From assembly GCA_016869015.1 (NCBI GenBank), contig VGFB01000024.1:1-14474 (forward strand): a DNA stretch of 14,474 nucleotides, in the 5' to 3' direction. This document shows, in pieces, positions 13,110 through 14,474 of the stretch (position 1 is its first letter; each line of letters begins with the position of its first letter). This DNA comes from Armatimonadota bacterium. Lineage in GTDB: Bacteria > Armatimonadota > Zipacnadia > Zipacnadales > VGFC01. Position numbers and translations under genes: made by a program. A model generated the notes under the pieces. That model did not search any database, was not told the origin of the DNA, and worked only from the letters and a program-made list of their open reading frames with translations.

Positions 13110-14183
13110 TCAAGCCTTCTGCACACGCACTTCCTTCCCGGTCGCGGCGCTCTTGTACATCGCCTCGGTGATCTCGGCGACCTTCACGGCAATGGGCGCG
13201 GTGTCCAGCAGCGGGACGCGCCCGAGCAGCGCCCAGACCAGGTTCATCTGCTGATGGCGCAGGGCCTTGTGAGCGGGCCCGTGGTAGAGGCCTTCGCGGC
13301 CCTCGTACATGCCCACGTCGAAGGTGACGTTCGCCTGCATGTCGGCCAGATCGGTGAAGAAGCCGAAGGGCTCGACGCTCACGCCGCCGAGGGAGCCGAA
13401 GATGCGGAAGCCGTCGGCCCGGTCCATGTGGGTCGCCCAGGCCTCCTCGAAGAACATCGTAGCGTCGCCGGCGAAGCGGACGAAGCCGGTCGCGAACTCC
13501 TCGACGTTGTAGCCGCTCTCCTTCGCGCGCTTCGCGTGCATCGGGATTTCCTGGAAGGTGGAGGCCGAGACGGTCAGCACGTCCGGGTTGCCCAGCAGCC
13601 ACACCATCAGCCCCAAGTGGTAGACCCCCATGTCGGCCAGCGCGCCGCCGCCGGCGACCTCCTTCTGCACGAAGGGCGGGGTCGCGTAGCCGTCCACGTA
13701 GCAGCGGCCTCGGCGGCGGTAGTAGCTGCTCTTGGCGAAGTAGAGGCGCCCGAGCATCCCCGCCTCGATCACGCGCTTGGCGGCATGGGCCTCGGCGGAG
13801 AAGAGCGTGCCGAGTTGGATGGCGAGGGTCTTGCCCGTCTCCCGCGCGGTCCTCAGCATCTTGCGCGCCTCAGCGGCGCTGTTGGCCATCGGCTTCTCGC
13901 AGTAGACGTGTTTGCCGGCCCGCAACGCGTCGCAGGTGACGGGGCAGTGCAGCGCGTTGGGCAGGCAGACATCGACCAGGTCGATCTCGTCCATCGCCAG
14001 CAGCTTCCGGTAGTCGGCGAAGACGTGCGGGATGCCGTTGGCCTGGGCGACCCGCTGCGCTTCGTCCTCGCGGACGTCGGCCACCGCGACGACCTCGGCT
14101 TCCTCCACCTCCTGGTAACGCGCGATGTGTGTCTTGCCGATCATGCCGGTGCCGATGACGCCGCAGCGGATCCGCTTGGCCAT
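13110..14183 (-). CDS. Gfo/Idh/MocA family oxidoreductase (second copy)
   Basis: 357 residues from ATG at 14183, with AAGGAGA 8 bases upstream; the longer open frame to 14321 is Arg/Pro-rich and rejected. The NAD(P)-binding motif is G-T-G-M-I-G (11-16), the E-K-P motif is at 96-98, and G-G-G-A-L-A-D-M-G-V-Y-H (178-189) carries the Asp and His expected at the active site. It is probably a sugar or polyol dehydrogenase or a related oxidoreductase; the substrate is unknown. Its last coding bases contain one copy of a 74-base repeat. The second copy lies beyond the toxin-antitoxin pair at the start of the GHL10-HEAT gene. This suggests the oxidoreductase and hydrolase genes were once directly adjacent. 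Confidence 0.94.
   Translation of the reverse strand: MAKRIRCGVIGTGMIGKTHIARYQEVEEAEVVAVADVREDEAQRVAQANGIPHVFADYRKLLAMDEIDLVDVCLPNALHCPVTCDALRAGKHVYCEKPMANSAAEARKMLRTARETGKTLAIQLGTLFSAEAHAAKRVIEAGMLGRLYFAKSSYYRRRGRCYVDGYATPPFVQKEVAGGGALADMGVYHLGLMVWLLGNPDVLTVSASTFQEIPMHAKRAKESGYNVEEFATGFVRFAGDATMFFEEAWATHMDRADGFRIFGSLGGVSVEPFGFFTDLADMQANVTFDVGMYEGREGLYHGPAHKALRHQQMNLVWALLGRVPLLDTAPIAVKVAEITEAMYKSAATGKEVRVQKA
13126..13199. repeat. 74-bp direct repeat, copy 2 (inside the 3' end of the Gfo gene)
   Basis: Identical to 12294-12367. It encodes most of the last 30 residues of the second Gfo/Idh protein. It begins 16 bases above the stop position, so the two copies differ only in their final codons and in sequence upstream of the block. 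Confidence 0.97.
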
Positions 14184-14343
14184 GACTGTCGTCTCCTTGC
14201 CTGGGGAGGTTCGCCGGCGGTGAAGTCCGCGCGCAGGCGAGCTTGCCGGCGCCTCCCTTTCCCCGCCGGCCGGGGCAACTCCTCGCGGCGCCGGCCGCGG
14301 CAGGGGCCGGTTCTCCGTCAAGCGCGAGGCGGCTGACCGACCC

Positions 14344-14474
14344 CTACGTGGGCTCGGTGGCGGGGTCCGTCGAGGGCGTCTCGGTGGAGGGAGGATCGGG
14401 CAGCGGGGCGGGCTGCGCGGCGTCCACCAGGGGAAGCGTGAACTCGACGCGCGCGGCTCCCCCGGGCACGGCGG
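14344..14474 (-). CDS. C-terminal end of a probable sensor histidine kinase (partial)
   Basis: An open minus-strand frame enters from the right edge and stops at TAG (14346-14344). It begins with P-G-G-A-A-R-V-E-F-T-L-P-L, which resembles the last strand of a histidine kinase ATPase domain (G-G-T-x-F-x-x-x-L-P-L). An unstructured Pro/Thr/Ser-rich tail of about 27 residues follows. The identification rests on this short motif alone. It lies 160 bases upstream of the second Gfo gene on the same strand. Confidence 0.5.
   Translation of the reverse strand, partial: AVPGGAARVEFTLPLVDAAQPAPLPDPPSTETPSTDPATEPT

Overview
This is a high-GC bacterial chromosomal segment. Most genes lie on the minus strand in tightly packed, often overlapping units. 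The gene mix includes two Gfo/Idh/MocA oxidoreductases, a secreted GHL10-like hydrolase fused to HEAT repeats, a LarA-like protein, a two-gene glutamine-dependent NAD synthetase and a REP-associated transposase (RAYT) with its hairpins. That mix recalls Planctomycetota, Armatimonadota or related uncultured lineages, probably a metagenome-derived genome. This placement is inference; no marker here fixes the phylum. No tRNA, rRNA, CRISPR array, phage gene or classical IS was seen.

Left part (1-4865): the tail of a plus-strand gene and an MFS transporter run rightward. They meet queA tail-to-tail with a 28-base overlap. A minus-strand run follows: a four-TM protein, a GTG-started Gfo/Idh oxidoreductase, a membrane-anchored small protein and queA. 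A long imperfect palindrome separates this block from serS.

Middle (4866-7247): serS (minus), a 349-base gene-free stretch holding two hairpins and candidate divergent promoters, then a RAYT gene (plus). The RAYT gene is bracketed by related hairpins. The downstream hairpin is a perfect 32-base-arm palindrome that encodes the C-terminus of the transposase and reaches the nadE stop codon.

Right part (7245-14474): a minus-strand series read right to left. It holds the tail of a possible histidine kinase, Gfo/Idh number 2, an antitoxin/PIN-toxin pair, a fragment of a Gfo 3' end, the GHL10-HEAT protein, a LarA-like protein, a nitrilase-type glutaminase and NadE. The last three are almost certainly translationally coupled.

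The most unusual structure is at 12284-13199. The toxin-antitoxin pair lies between two identical 74-base copies of the Gfo 3' coding end. The downstream copy is only a fragment, but its stop codon overlaps the GTG start of the GHL10-HEAT gene. This looks like the scar of an insertion or unequal recombination event. It also predicts that recombination between the repeats would delete the toxin-antitoxin genes and leave an intact Gfo gene joined to its downstream neighbour.
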